From: Jannaschia seosinensis
GTDB lineage: Bacteria; Pseudomonadota; Alphaproteobacteria; Rhodobacterales; Rhodobacteraceae
Direction: 5' to 3'
Length of the DNA: 60,314 nt
Assembly: GCF_001408515.1 (NCBI RefSeq)
Contig: NZ_CYPR01000096.1
Location: forward strand, 70-60,383
The translations under genes and the position numbers were made by a program. Positions 1 through 8,407 of this stretch are shown in pieces (the first letter of the stretch is position 1; the number at the start of each line of letters is the position of its first letter). The notes beneath the pieces are model-generated. The model had not been told where the DNA came from. It saw nothing but the letters and a program-made list of their open reading frames with translations, and did not search any database.

Positions 1-35
1 AAGAAGACCCGGATCATCGTGACCCTGCCGGCATC

Positions 36-1229
36 GTGTCCCCGAAAGGGACTTCTCCTCCTTCTCTTCGACGCCCTCGCCCCCCCGAAAACAGCCTGAC
101 GCAAGCGCCCCGACAAACCCAGAAACATCAACCCGTATCGCCCAAGACCCAAGTCACCGGCCGGCATGCCAACCGGACGCAAACACCGGGTGCGCGCAAG
201 AAAACCGAGACCGGGGAAACCATCCCACGGAGCACAAGTCCGCAGCTTCATGAATTATGCGGGCTAAGATCTATTTCAAATTTGCCGCCTGCGCAAATTG
301 CCAAGGCGGAGGCCGCTCTTGCCACCGCGCGGCGGCGCGCCGAGGCGGTGGTCGAGATCGACGCGGCTGGCGAAGAGCGAGCCTGCCCGAGTTGCGGCAG
401 TGCGCATCGCTCTCGCTGGGGCACCACCCGCACCGGCGCACAGCGCTGGCGGTGCAGGGGCTGCGACAGCACCTGGAGCGGACGGACCGGCAGCCCGGTT
501 GCCCGAGTGCATCGCCCAGGACTCTTCATCGAGGTGGCACGCAATATGCTCGATCCAAACGACACCCCGCTGTCGTGTCGCAAGCTCGCCCATCGGCTGG
601 GCGTCTCTCGCGACACGATCTGGCGCTGGAGAATGATCATTCTCGAGCAGATAAAGGCAATCACCCCTGCCGTCTTGTCGGGCATCATCGAAACCGACGA
701 GACACTCCAGCGAGAGAGCCGCAAGGGATCTCGTGAATGGGTCCGACATCTGCGCGACCCGCTCCACCACCCCAAGCCGCCGCGGCGGCGGTGGTATGAG
801 TATCCCAAGCGGCGGCCGCCGCAGGTGATCGCCCGCGCCTGGTCTTGTCCGATCCTCGGTGTGGTGGATCGCTCCGGGAAGGCTACATTCCAGTATTTCA
901 AGGACACCAAACAGCCGACGATCGAGGCTGTGCTCGTTCCACAGGTGGCGTCGGATGCCATGGTGCTGTTCGATGGTGCGCCCCAGTATGATGCTATCGC
1001 GGTAAAGCACGGGATCACCTACGAGGTGCTCATCAAGGGGCGGCGCGGGCGGCGCACGCCCAAGGCTCATCACCTCAACAGCGTCAATAACCTTCACTTC
1101 CAGTGGAAGGACTGGTTTCGCAAGATCTGGCGCGGTCCGGCTACGAAGAACCTCGATGGCTACACGCGATGGATGGCGGCGCGGCGCGGCACTGATCCCG
1201 TCGAGATATTCCGATTGATCATCGCGTGA
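36..1229 (+). CDS. IS1595-like (ISXO2-type) transposase
   Basis: This is a cut-and-paste DNA transposase that would mobilise its own insertion sequence. The sequence shows a zinc ribbon (ACPSCG ... RCRGC, about residues 115-145), a helix-turn-helix (CRKLAHRLGVSRDTIWRW, about 180-198) and a DDE-type core: IETDET near 218, then VLFDGAPQYD near 310. Where most ISXO2-type enzymes carry a final Glu, this one reads HLNSVNN, so the third acidic residue may be Asn; some IS1595 subgroups are known to be DDN. The open frame begins at a GTG, but the first 75 or so residues are rich in Pro, Thr and Arg and look non-native. The only later in-frame alternative I see before the zinc ribbon is a TTG at 282, giving 315 aa, close to the usual family length. 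The element ends could not be defined. Family confidence is good; activity and start are uncertain. Confidence 0.75.
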   Translation: MSPKGTSPPSLRRPRPPENSLTQAPRQTQKHQPVSPKTQVTGRHANRTQTPGARKKTETGETIPRSTSPQLHELCGLRSISNLPPAQIAKAEAALATARRRAEAVVEIDAAGEERACPSCGSAHRSRWGTTRTGAQRWRCRGCDSTWSGRTGSPVARVHRPGLFIEVARNMLDPNDTPLSCRKLAHRLGVSRDTIWRWRMIILEQIKAITPAVLSGIIETDETLQRESRKGSREWVRHLRDPLHHPKPPRRRWYEYPKRRPPQVIARAWSCPILGVVDRSGKATFQYFKDTKQPTIEAVLVPQVASDAMVLFDGAPQYDAIAVKHGITYEVLIKGRRGRRTPKAHHLNSVNNLHFQWKDWFRKIWRGPATKNLDGYTRWMAARRGTDPVEIFRLIIA

Positions 1230-1481
1230 TCAGGAGAGCGCCAACACGATTTGCTGACATTCCCGATCTTGCCATGAAGGGCGCGGATCGTCGCGGGGAA
1301 AGGTGATCATCCGGGACGGAACAAGTAGCCAATCCGTGGACAATCCTGCGTTTCCGCACATACTGTCTCCCGGCTTAAGCCTTGTTTTAATCTGATTTTC
1401 CCGTTAACCATTGTGAATAGCAGCTGCTCCCGCCGCTAAGCGGCGCCGGGGCGCGTTCGATTTTGAACTGGAGAAATTTGC

Positions 1482-2081
1482 ATGCTCAGAACATTCGTGT
1501 CCGCATTGGCGGGAGTTTTCCTCGCAGGAGCCGCCAGCGCTGCGACGGTCGATTATACCAACAGTCAGACCAATCCGGGCGGACCGGCGCTTTCCTGTCA
1601 GGTCGGCAGCGTCAATGGCATCTGGGACTTTCTGGGCACGAGCTGTTCAGTGGCCTACGGCAATGCGGGCCTCGGTGTGACGGCGACGTTCGATCCGCGG
1701 CCGACGCAGATCGACGGAACCCTGCTGGGCAGAGCCGAACGTCTCATTCTCGATTTCGGGCGGGACACGGTCTGGAACAGCATCACGTTCGGTCTCTGGG
1801 ACCGCAACGACGATGTGCAACTGAGTTTCGCCGACGGCCCGTCCTTCATCTACGGACCGGGAACATCCGACAACACCATCAGCTTGGGCGGGATTGTTTC
1901 TCGCGCGCTGTCCATCACGGCATTCGGAGAATTCCCCCAGGACGGAATTTTGATCGGCAATGACGAGTTCACCGTCGCCTCGATCGATGTCGCACCGGTT
2001 CCGCTTCCGGCCGCGGGCTGGATGCTGATCGCCGGCCTTGGTGGTATCGCGACGATGCGGCGGCGCAAGCGGCAGGCCTGA
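1482..2081 (+). CDS. VPLPA-CTERM sorting-signal exported protein
   Basis: This is a 199-residue secreted protein of unknown biochemical role. It has an N-terminal signal peptide (hydrophobic core at residues 4-20, AASA cleavage site). Its C-terminus is a textbook VPLPA-CTERM signal: VPLPAAGWMLIAG, a hydrophobic helix, then the basic tail MRRRKRQA. In this system a dedicated exosortase cleaves the tail and the protein goes to the surface or exopolysaccharide; no exosortase gene is in the window. The middle, about residues 25-170, is polar and beta-rich, with two Cys near residues 38 and 54 that could pair. The ATG is preceded by TGGAGA at a spacing of seven bases. It lies alone between the transposase and a terminator. 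Confidence 0.85.
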   Translation: MLRTFVSALAGVFLAGAASAATVDYTNSQTNPGGPALSCQVGSVNGIWDFLGTSCSVAYGNAGLGVTATFDPRPTQIDGTLLGRAERLILDFGRDTVWNSITFGLWDRNDDVQLSFADGPSFIYGPGTSDNTISLGGIVSRALSITAFGEFPQDGILIGNDEFTVASIDVAPVPLPAAGWMLIAGLGGIATMRRRKRQA

Positions 2082-2109
2082 ACCGCCGGCCGAATATGCG
2101 ATCTTTCTG

Positions 2110-2138
2110 AAGAGGCGGTCTCGATGGGCCGTCTTTTT
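2110..2138 (+). terminator. Probable rho-independent terminator after the VPLPA-CTERM gene
   Basis: A nine-pair stem (AAGAGGCGG with CCGTCTTTT, two G-U pairs) encloses a ten-base loop and runs into a U tract 29 bases after the stop codon. It would end rightward transcription before the convergent aminotransferase gene. Confidence 0.6.
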
Positions 2139-2268
2139 CCGTTGGAGTAACTCATTCCGACAGCGACAAGCAAATTGACAGGCCCGGCGCGTTGGAAGGG
2201 AAAGTTCTCAAGAATCGGACGCGCGGGAAATTCTGGCGCATCTCCAATTCGTCCGTTCCGGCGCTGAT

Positions 2269-3171
2269 CTACTCGGCGCCCACCAGATCCCGGTACAATT
2301 CGCGGATCCGTTCCGTCACCGGACCCATTGCGCCGTCGCCGATCTTCCGTCCGTCGATCTCGCTCACCGGCGTCTGGGCGCCGAACGTGCCCGTCAGGAA
2401 GGCTTCGTCGGCGCCGTAGGTCTCCACCAGCGAGAAATTCCGCTCGAAGACCGGGATGCCGTTCGCGCGGCACAGGTCGATGACCTTGGCCCGCGTGATC
2501 CCGTTCATGCAGTAATCGCCGGTCGAGGTCCAAACCTCGCCCTTGCGCACGATGAAGAAGTTGCAGGCATTCGTCGTGTTCACGAAGCCGTGGAGGTCGA
2601 GCATCAGCGCCTCGTCCGCGCCGGCCTTTTCGGCGGCGATGCAGGCGAGGATGCAGTTCAGCTTGGAGTGCGAGTTGAGTTTCGGATCCTGCGTCATCGG
2701 CAGGCCGCGCAGATGCGGCACCGTGGCCAGGCGCACCGGGCGGGGAAGCTTCGGGCGCGAATGCTCCATGATGATGACGATGGTGGGGCCGCGCGTCGAC
2801 AGGCGGGGATGCTGGAACGGCAGGCGCTTCACGCCGCGCGTCACCATCAGGCGGGCATGGGCGTCGGTCTCCATCCCGTTGGCCTGCCGGGTCTCCTCAA
2901 GCGCGTCGGCGATCTCCGCCCGGTCGCGCCCGATATCGAGGTCGATGGCCTTGGCCGCCTCGAACAGCCGGTCGAGATGCTCGTCGAGAAACGACCAGCG
3001 CCCGTGATGCAGGCGCAGCCCCTCCCACACGCCGTCGCCCAGCATGAAGCCGCTGTCATAGACCGACACCGTCGCCTCGGCGCGGGGCTTGAGATGGCCG
3101 TCGACCCAGATGAGGATGTCGGCATTGCGCGCATCCTCCTCGGCCTCGTGGGTGCTGACATCGTTATCCAT
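2269..3171 (-). CDS. Class IV PLP aminotransferase (D-amino-acid / branched-chain type)
   Basis: This is a cytosolic fold-type IV pyridoxal-phosphate aminotransferase of 300 residues, the usual length. Visible signatures are VYDSGFMLGDGVWEGLR near residue 40, the likely Schiff-base lysine in SHSKLNCILA near 170, the substrate/cofactor stretch GFVNTTNACNFF near 195, and GITRAKVIDLC followed by EAFLTGTFGAQTPV near 260. The family contains D-alanine aminotransferase, branched-chain aminotransferase and aminodeoxychorismate lyase. The pattern is nearest to D-amino-acid aminotransferase-like proteins, but substrate cannot be read from sequence. The gene stands alone, convergent with the VPLPA-CTERM gene. 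The chosen ATG gives an acidic 20-residue N-terminal extension before the conserved WVDGHLKPR strand, so a slightly later start is possible. Confidence 0.85.
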   Translation of the reverse strand: MDNDVSTHEAEEDARNADILIWVDGHLKPRAEATVSVYDSGFMLGDGVWEGLRLHHGRWSFLDEHLDRLFEAAKAIDLDIGRDRAEIADALEETRQANGMETDAHARLMVTRGVKRLPFQHPRLSTRGPTIVIIMEHSRPKLPRPVRLATVPHLRGLPMTQDPKLNSHSKLNCILACIAAEKAGADEALMLDLHGFVNTTNACNFFIVRKGEVWTSTGDYCMNGITRAKVIDLCRANGIPVFERNFSLVETYGADEAFLTGTFGAQTPVSEIDGRKIGDGAMGPVTERIRELYRDLVGAE

Positions 3172-3250
3172 GGCGCGGATCGTGACGTCACGCGGCCGTG
3201 ATTTGCAAGTGCGTCCGGGACGGAGACAATGACGTCAGGAGGATTTTGCC

Positions 3251-3379
3251 ATGTCCATGCGTCACGAAATTCGGCTCGTCCTGCTCGCCGTCGCGATCAT
3301 CGCGGGGCTCGCGCTTCAGGAAGCGGGCGGCGAGATCGCCGATTGCGACACCTGCACCGCTCCGGTCGAGGCCGTCTGA
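3251..3379 (+). CDS. Small 42-residue membrane/exported protein
   Basis: This short reading frame has a strong ribosome site (CAGGAGG seven bases before the ATG). It encodes a basic N-terminus (MSMRHEIR), a single hydrophobic segment (LVLLAVAIIAGLAL) and a short acidic tail with two closely spaced cysteines (DCDTC). It could be a signal-anchored small protein or a processed secreted peptide. I do not recognise a family. It ends four bases before the convergent yggT-like stop codon. The ribosome site and typical small-protein layout are the evidence; expression is inferred. Confidence 0.5.
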   Translation: MSMRHEIRLVLLAVAIIAGLALQEAGGEIADCDTCTAPVEAV

Positions 3380-3383
3380 GGCG

Positions 3384-3677
3384 TCAGTAGCCCGCGAGGC
3401 TGATCCGGGCCTCGGTCACGATCATCCGCGCGATGATGATGCCGATGAAGAAGACCAGCGGCGCGAGGTCGAGGCCTCCTGTCTGCGGCAGAATGTTGCG
3501 GATCGGGCGGTAGGCCGGCTCCAGCAGGCGGTTCAGGCCGTCCCAGATCTGTCCGACGATCGGCTGGTGCAGGTTCAGCACGCCGAAATTGATCAGCCAC
3601 GACATGATGACGTGCGCGATGGCGAAAAACCACGCGACGCTCAGCAGCAGATCGACGATGCGCAGGATCAGGTCCAT
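3384..3677 (-). CDS. YggT family integral membrane protein
   Basis: This 97-residue inner-membrane protein has two hydrophobic blocks, about residues 5-28 and 70-90, joined by a loop with the YggT hallmark LLEPAYRPIRNILPQTGGLDLAPLV (shown in pieces: LLEPAYRPIR, then GGLDLAPLV). YggT proteins are linked to osmotic tolerance in enterobacteria and to membrane/cell-division functions in other bacteria, but no reaction is known. Length matches single-repeat alphaproteobacterial members. It is monocistronic here. Confidence 0.9.
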   Translation of the reverse strand: MDLILRIVDLLLSVAWFFAIAHVIMSWLINFGVLNLHQPIVGQIWDGLNRLLEPAYRPIRNILPQTGGLDLAPLVFFIGIIIARMIVTEARISLAGY

Positions 3678-3795
3678 GGAGCCCCCTTTTCGGTCCGGCC
3701 CGATCTAGGTGCGCGCGCGTCCCGCCGCAAGCCGCTTGGCTCGCGCGACGCGGGGTCCGTCTTGACGCGCCCGCGCGATCGGCCGAGGCGGAGGC

Positions 3796-4356
3796 ATGTA
3801 TCCCTTCGTCCGTCTTTTGTGGCAGATGTCGCGCGCCCGGCGTGCCGCCCCGCTCGGGGCCCGAGATCCGCATGTGTCGCATCACCTGTGCCTGCCGTGG
3901 GATCTCGACGGGTTCGGGGAACTCAACAACGGGCGGACCCTGACGCTCTACGATCTGGGGCGGTTCACGCTCGGGGCGCGGATCGGTCTGATCGCCGCGC
4001 TGCGCCGGCGGCGCTGGGGTCTGGCCGTCGCGGGGGTGAGCATCCGCTACCGCAGGCGGGTCACGGTCTTCCAGCGCATCGAGATGCACACGCGCATCGT
4101 CGGCTGGGACGCGCGCTTCTTCTACATCGTGCAGTCGATGTGGGTGAAGGGAACCTGCTGCTCCGAGGCGCTCCTGCGCACGGCGGTCGTCGCCCGCGGC
4201 AAGGCCGTGCCCTCGGGCGAGGTGGCCGCCGAGATGGGCCTTCCCCCCGAATCGCCCGCGATGCCCGGCTGGGTGACGGCGTGGATCGAGGCGGAGGGCA
4301 CCCGCCCCTGGCCGCCCGAGCGCCCGCCAGAGGGTCCTGTTCCGTCCATGCTCTGA
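3796..4356 (+). CDS. Hot-dog-fold acyl-CoA thioesterase-like protein
   Basis: This 186-residue protein matches the 4HBT_2/THEM6-like thioesterase group. The N-terminal hydrophobic/basic leader precedes HLCLPWDLDGFGELNNGR near residue 30, the position of the active-site-proximal DxxGHxNN-like motif. Next comes the helix TLTLYDLGRFTLGARIGL, then alternating strands ending in RFFYIVQSMW and CSEALLRTAVV. The family hydrolyses acyl-CoA or acyl-ACP; the substrate is unknown. The C-terminus is Pro/Glu-rich and likely disordered. It lies 69 bases upstream of the UMF1 transporter, same strand, possibly one transcript. Confidence 0.75.
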   Translation: MYPFVRLLWQMSRARRAAPLGARDPHVSHHLCLPWDLDGFGELNNGRTLTLYDLGRFTLGARIGLIAALRRRRWGLAVAGVSIRYRRRVTVFQRIEMHTRIVGWDARFFYIVQSMWVKGTCCSEALLRTAVVARGKAVPSGEVAAEMGLPPESPAMPGWVTAWIEAEGTRPWPPERPPEGPVPSML

Positions 4357-4425
4357 CCCCGTCCGTCACGCGGATGTTGCGCGCGGGCGCCATCGCGCGC
4401 AGCGTGGTCGCGACACGGGGGGAAC

Positions 4426-5787
4426 ATGACCGACATCGCAACCTGCGCGCCCTCGACGGATAACGCGCTCCGCCGCCGCGTGTGGGGCTGGATGATGTTC
4501 GACTTTGCGTCGCAGCCCTACAACACGCTTCTTCTGACCTTCGTGTTCGGCCCCTACTTCGCGAGCGCAGTGATGGACGATCCGGTCGTGGCGCAATCGG
4601 CCTTCGGTTTCGCCATCGGGCTGGCGGGGCTGCTGATGGCGGTCAGTGCGCCGGTCCTCGGGGCGATGGCGGATGCGTCGGGGCGGCACCTGACGTGGAT
4701 CCGGTTCTTTTCGGTGCTCTACGTGCTGGGCGCGGCGGCCCTGTGGTTCGCGGTGCCGGGGGCGGAGAGCGTCTGGCCGATCCTCCTGGCCTTCTGCGTC
4801 GGGCTGGTGGGGATGGAGTTCGCCACGATCTTCACCAACGCGATGCTGCCCACTTTGGGCCCGCCGCGCGAGATCGGGCGCATCTCGGGCTCGGGCTGGG
4901 CGCTCGGCTACGTGGGCGGCGTCCTGTCGCTGGCGATCGTGCTGACGCTCTTTGCCGAGAGCGCGGCGGGCGTGACGCTGATCGGGCTGGAGCCGATCCT
5001 TGGCCTCGACCCCGCCACGCGCGAGGGGACGCGCTTCGTCGGGCCGTTCACGGCGCTCTGGTACATCGTGTTCATGGTGCCGTTCTTCTTGTGGGTGAAG
5101 CCCGTGCGCCCGGTCGCGGCCACGGTCACGCCGGTCGCGGAGGCGCTTCGGCGGCTGGCGCGGACGATCCGGTCCCTCCCCGCCCGCCCGAGCTTCACCG
5201 CCTATCTGGGCGCCTCGATGCTCTACCGCGACGCGCTCAACGGGCTTTATACCTTCGGCGGCATCTACACGGCGGGCGTGCTGGGCTGGGGGGCGATCGA
5301 CATCGGCATCTTCGGCATCGTCGCGGCGATCACGGGCGCGATCTTCGCGTGGATCGGCGGGCGGGCGGATCGGGCGCGGGGACCGAAGCCCGTGATCGTG
5401 ACCTGCGTGATCGTGCTGACGGCCGTGTCGCTGGGGGCGGTGTCGGTGACGCCGGTCTCGGTCCTGACGATCCCGGTGGACGCGGGCTCGTCCCTGCCGA
5501 CGGTGGCGTTCTACGTGATCGGGGCGGTGATCGGCGCGGCGGGCGGCGCGCTTCAGGCGTCGAGCCGCACGATGCTGGTGCGGCTGGTGGCGCCGTCCCA
5601 CGTGACCGAGGGCTTCGGGCTCTACGCGCTGGCGGGCAAGGCCACGGCCTTCCTCGCGCCGATGGCGATCGGGTTCGTGACGCTGATCTCGGGCAGCCAG
5701 CGGATCGGCGTGCTCCCGGTCGTCGGGCTGTTCATCCTTGGATTGATCCTGCTAATGTGGGTTCGATCCGAGGGAGAACACGCATGA
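4426..5787 (+). CDS. MFS transporter, UMF1 (Atg22-like) family
   Basis: This 453-residue inner-membrane transporter has about twelve hydrophobic segments. The N-terminal signature WMMFDFASQPYNTLLLTFVF is diagnostic of the UMF1/Atg22-like branch of the major facilitator superfamily, whose yeast relative exports amino acids from the vacuole. An MFS loop appears as GAMADASGRH between the second and third helices, and a matching GGRADRARGPK lies in the second half. Substrate is unknown. Its stop codon overlaps the mepA start (ATGA), so the two are translationally coupled. Confidence 0.9.
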   Translation: MTDIATCAPSTDNALRRRVWGWMMFDFASQPYNTLLLTFVFGPYFASAVMDDPVVAQSAFGFAIGLAGLLMAVSAPVLGAMADASGRHLTWIRFFSVLYVLGAAALWFAVPGAESVWPILLAFCVGLVGMEFATIFTNAMLPTLGPPREIGRISGSGWALGYVGGVLSLAIVLTLFAESAAGVTLIGLEPILGLDPATREGTRFVGPFTALWYIVFMVPFFLWVKPVRPVAATVTPVAEALRRLARTIRSLPARPSFTAYLGASMLYRDALNGLYTFGGIYTAGVLGWGAIDIGIFGIVAAITGAIFAWIGGRADRARGPKPVIVTCVIVLTAVSLGAVSVTPVSVLTIPVDAGSSLPTVAFYVIGAVIGAAGGALQASSRTMLVRLVAPSHVTEGFGLYALAGKATAFLAPMAIGFVTLISGSQRIGVLPVVGLFILGLILLMWVRSEGEHA

Positions 5788-6641
5788 TCCGATCGCTGGC
5801 CCTGCTCCTTGCGCTGCTGCTCGCCCCGCCGGCGCAGGCCCATCTCGCCAAGGACAGTTTCGGCGCCATGACCCGCGGTTCGGCAGAGCGATCCGAGCCG
5901 TTCGGCGGCTATTCGCGCGGCTGCGCGGCGGGCCTCGAACAGTTGCCCGAGACGGGGCCGAGCTGGCAGGCGATGCGGCTGTCGCGCAACCGCAACTGGG
6001 GCCACCCCGAACTTGTGGACATGGTGCGGGACCTCGGGACGCATATGGACCGGATCGGCTGGGGCGGCATCTATGTCGGCGACATGAGCCAGCCGCGCGG
6101 CGGGCCGATGACGTCCGGCCACCGGAGCCATCAGATCGGACTCGACGCCGATATCTGGCTCTATCCCGCGACCGACATGACGCTGTCGCCGCGCGCGCGG
6201 GAGAACATCTCCGCCGTCTCGATGCAGCGCGAAGGCGGAGCCTACGTCAACGACAGGTGGTCGCGCGGTCAGCATGAGCTGGTCAAGCGCGCCGCGCAGG
6301 ATCCGCGTACCGCGCGCATCTTCATCTTTCCCGGCGCCAAGGTGCGGATGTGCCGTGACGAGACCGGCGACCGCTCGTGGCTGCGCAAGGTGCGGCCGTG
6401 GTGGGGGCACCATTATCACATGCATGTCCGCATCTCCTGTCCGCGCGGCGCGTCCGGCTGCGAGGATCAGGCCGCGCCGCCGCCGGGCGATGGCTGCGCC
6501 GAGGCGCAGGCCTGGGTGAACAACATCCTCAACCCGCCGCCGCCCGATCCGAACGCCGCCCCCGCCGCGCCGCGCCGGGATCTGCGCGTGGCCGACCTTC
6601 CGCAGCAATGCGCTCGCGTTCTCGCCGCGCCCTCGCGCTGA
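5784..6641 (+). CDS. mepA: Penicillin-insensitive murein DD-endopeptidase MepA
   Basis: MepA is a periplasmic zinc peptidase that cuts D-alanyl-meso-diaminopimelyl crosslinks in peptidoglycan. This 285-residue protein has a signal peptide (residues 1-20, ending PAQA) and the LAS-family metal sites SGHRSHQIGLDADIW near 115 and WWGHHYHMHVRISCP near 215. Several Cys (near 50, 190, 225-245) suggest disulfides. The C-terminal 50 residues are Pro/Ala-rich, probably a flexible extension. It starts inside the stop codon of the UMF1 gene and its last 34 bases overlap the next gene. Confidence 0.95.
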   Translation: MIRSLALLLALLLAPPAQAHLAKDSFGAMTRGSAERSEPFGGYSRGCAAGLEQLPETGPSWQAMRLSRNRNWGHPELVDMVRDLGTHMDRIGWGGIYVGDMSQPRGGPMTSGHRSHQIGLDADIWLYPATDMTLSPRARENISAVSMQREGGAYVNDRWSRGQHELVKRAAQDPRTARIFIFPGAKVRMCRDETGDRSWLRKVRPWWGHHYHMHVRISCPRGASGCEDQAAPPPGDGCAEAQAWVNNILNPPPPDPNAAPAAPRRDLRVADLPQQCARVLAAPSR

Positions 6642-7471
6642 TCCTCGCCCTCTTCGCGGCGCCCGCGACGGGCGCGGAACTCCTCGGCCGCCACGTCTGG
6701 TCGCCGGAGATCGCGGAGGCGGGCGGGTATTCGGCGCTGTGGCTCGGGCCGGACGGGGCCGAGATGGTGGTGCTGTCGGATCGCGGCGGCTGGGTGCGCG
6801 GCCGCCTCGAGCGCGGCCCGGACGGCGCGGTCGTGGACGTGCGGATTGCGGATCGGGGCATGCTGCAACGATCGACCGGCGGTCCTCTGCGGGGGCGGGA
6901 GAAGGACGCGGAATCGATCGCGCGGGTCGGCGACGCGTTCTTCGTCAGCTTCGAGGGGATGAGTCGGGTCATGCGCTACCCGACGATCAATGCGAAGCCC
7001 GAATGGATCCCCCAATACGAAAGCTTCGCGACCCTCCCCGACAATCGAGGGCTCGAAGCGCTGGCGGCGGATGCGGAGGGGCGGCTTTACGCGGTTCCGG
7101 AATGGCCGCCGGGCCGGCGCGAGACGTTCCCCGTCTTCCGTTTCGCCGACCGGCGCTGGTCGACGCCGTTCAACCTGTCCGTCGAGGACAGCTACATGGT
7201 GACGGGCGCCGATTTCGGTCCGGGCGGGCGGCTCTACGTGCTGGAGCGCAAGCTGACCATCAGCGGGTTCCGGAGCCGCGTCCGCAGTTTCGCGCCCGAC
7301 GGCACGGATGCCCGGGTCGAGCTGGAGACCCGCGGCGGCGTGCACGACAACCTCGAAGGGATTGCGATCTGGCGGGACGCGGCGGGCCGTCTGCGCGCGA
7401 CGATGGTGTCCGACGACAACCAGCTGCCGTGGCTTCAGACGACCGAATTCGTGGACTACGTCCTCGACTAG
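6608..7471 (+). CDS. Exported esterase-like activity of phytase family protein
   Basis: This 287-residue periplasmic protein has a signal peptide (MRSRSRRALALILALFAAP, cleavage near TGA-AELL). The rest looks like a beta-propeller: recurring GG-x-(S/R) and aspartate-rich blades such as LGPDGAEMVVLSDRGGWVRG, NRGLEALAADAEGRLYAV, DFGPGGRLYVLER and DNLEGIAIWRDAAGRL. These match the family named esterase-like activity of phytase; the actual reaction is not established. It starts within the 3' end of mepA (34-base overlap), so co-translation is likely. No alternative ATG/GTG/TTG preserves the signal peptide. Confidence 0.85.
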   Translation: MRSRSRRALALILALFAAPATGAELLGRHVWSPEIAEAGGYSALWLGPDGAEMVVLSDRGGWVRGRLERGPDGAVVDVRIADRGMLQRSTGGPLRGREKDAESIARVGDAFFVSFEGMSRVMRYPTINAKPEWIPQYESFATLPDNRGLEALAADAEGRLYAVPEWPPGRRETFPVFRFADRRWSTPFNLSVEDSYMVTGADFGPGGRLYVLERKLTISGFRSRVRSFAPDGTDARVELETRGGVHDNLEGIAIWRDAAGRLRATMVSDDNQLPWLQTTEFVDYVLD

Positions 7472-7489
7472 CCCGCGCCGCCGCGCGCA

Positions 7490-8350
7490 TCAGGCCTCCA
7501 CGCGGCCGGGGATCTCGTCGCGCCGGGTGCGCGGCAGCGGCCAGTCCTCCATCAGCGCCAGCGCCTCCTCCGCCGTCTCGACGAAGCGGAACAGCTCCAG
7601 GTCGTCATGCCCGATCGTGCCCGCGTCGCGCAGCGCTTCCCAATCGACGATGCGCCGCCAGAACTCTTCTCCGAACAGAAGGAACGGCACCCGCGCCATC
7701 CGACCCGTCTGGATCAGGGTCAGCGTCTCGAACAGCTCGTCGAGCGTGCCGAACCCCCCGGGAAACACGCAGATCGCCGCGGCGCGCATCAGGAAATGCA
7801 TCTTGCGCACGGCGAAGTAGTGGAAGTTGAAGCTCAGCTCCGGCGAGACGAACTCGTTGGGCGCCTGCTCGTGCGGCAGCACGATGTTGAGGCCGATGGA
7901 CCGCCCGCCCGCATCCGCCGCGCCGCGATTGCCCGCCTCCATCACGCCGGGGCCGCCGCCGGTGACGATGACGTTCTCGCGCCCGCCCGATTGCTCCAGG
8001 GACCGCTCGGTGACCAGCTGCGCGAAGCGGCGCGCCTCGTCATATTGCCGCGACAGGTGGCGGAGCGTCTCGGTGCGGGCCTCGTCCGCCCGCTCGGGCC
8101 GCATGATCCGCGCGCCGCCGAACAGCACGACCGTGGATTCCACCCCTGCCTCGTCCATCAGCATGCCGGTCTTGAGCAGCTCCAGCTGAAGCCGCACCGG
8201 GCGAAGCTCTTCCCGGCAGAGGAAATCGTCGTCGACGAAGGCAAGGCGATAGGCCGCCGACCGGGTCTGCGGCGTGTCGGGAACGGTGCTGGCCGTGCGG
8301 CGGTCCTCGCCGGAATGGCGAAGGGGGTGCTTCTTTGGCGTTTCGGTCAT
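7490..8350 (-). CDS. LOG family protein (TIGR00730-type, Rossmann fold)
   Basis: This 286-residue cytosolic protein carries the LOG-family nucleotide site PGGFGTLDELFETLTLIQTG near 205, preceded by VTGGGPGVMEAGNRGA near 125 and VLFGGARI near 70. Characterised LOG proteins release free cytokinin bases from nucleoside 5'-monophosphates or act as AMP/nucleotide phosphoribohydrolases; older annotation as lysine decarboxylase is wrong for this fold. It belongs to the longer bacterial branch, with a 65-residue N-terminal extension. It is divergent from the downstream threonine dehydratase-like gene (57 bases between starts). Confidence 0.9.
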   Translation of the reverse strand: MTETPKKHPLRHSGEDRRTASTVPDTPQTRSAAYRLAFVDDDFLCREELRPVRLQLELLKTGMLMDEAGVESTVVLFGGARIMRPERADEARTETLRHLSRQYDEARRFAQLVTERSLEQSGGRENVIVTGGGPGVMEAGNRGAADAGGRSIGLNIVLPHEQAPNEFVSPELSFNFHYFAVRKMHFLMRAAAICVFPGGFGTLDELFETLTLIQTGRMARVPFLLFGEEFWRRIVDWEALRDAGTIGHDDLELFRFVETAEEALALMEDWPLPRTRRDEIPGRVEA

Positions 8351-8407
8351 GGTTCTCTCGATTGCAGGCTGGGGGTGCATGTAGCAGGGTCGTCGCGGAG
8401 GTGCATC

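Noticed and set aside
8-1315. Terminal inverted repeats of the insertion sequence (CCCGGAT... at 8-24 and 1302-1315)
   Set aside because: Only seven contiguous bases match before the alignment breaks down, and no target duplication is visible; this may be chance.
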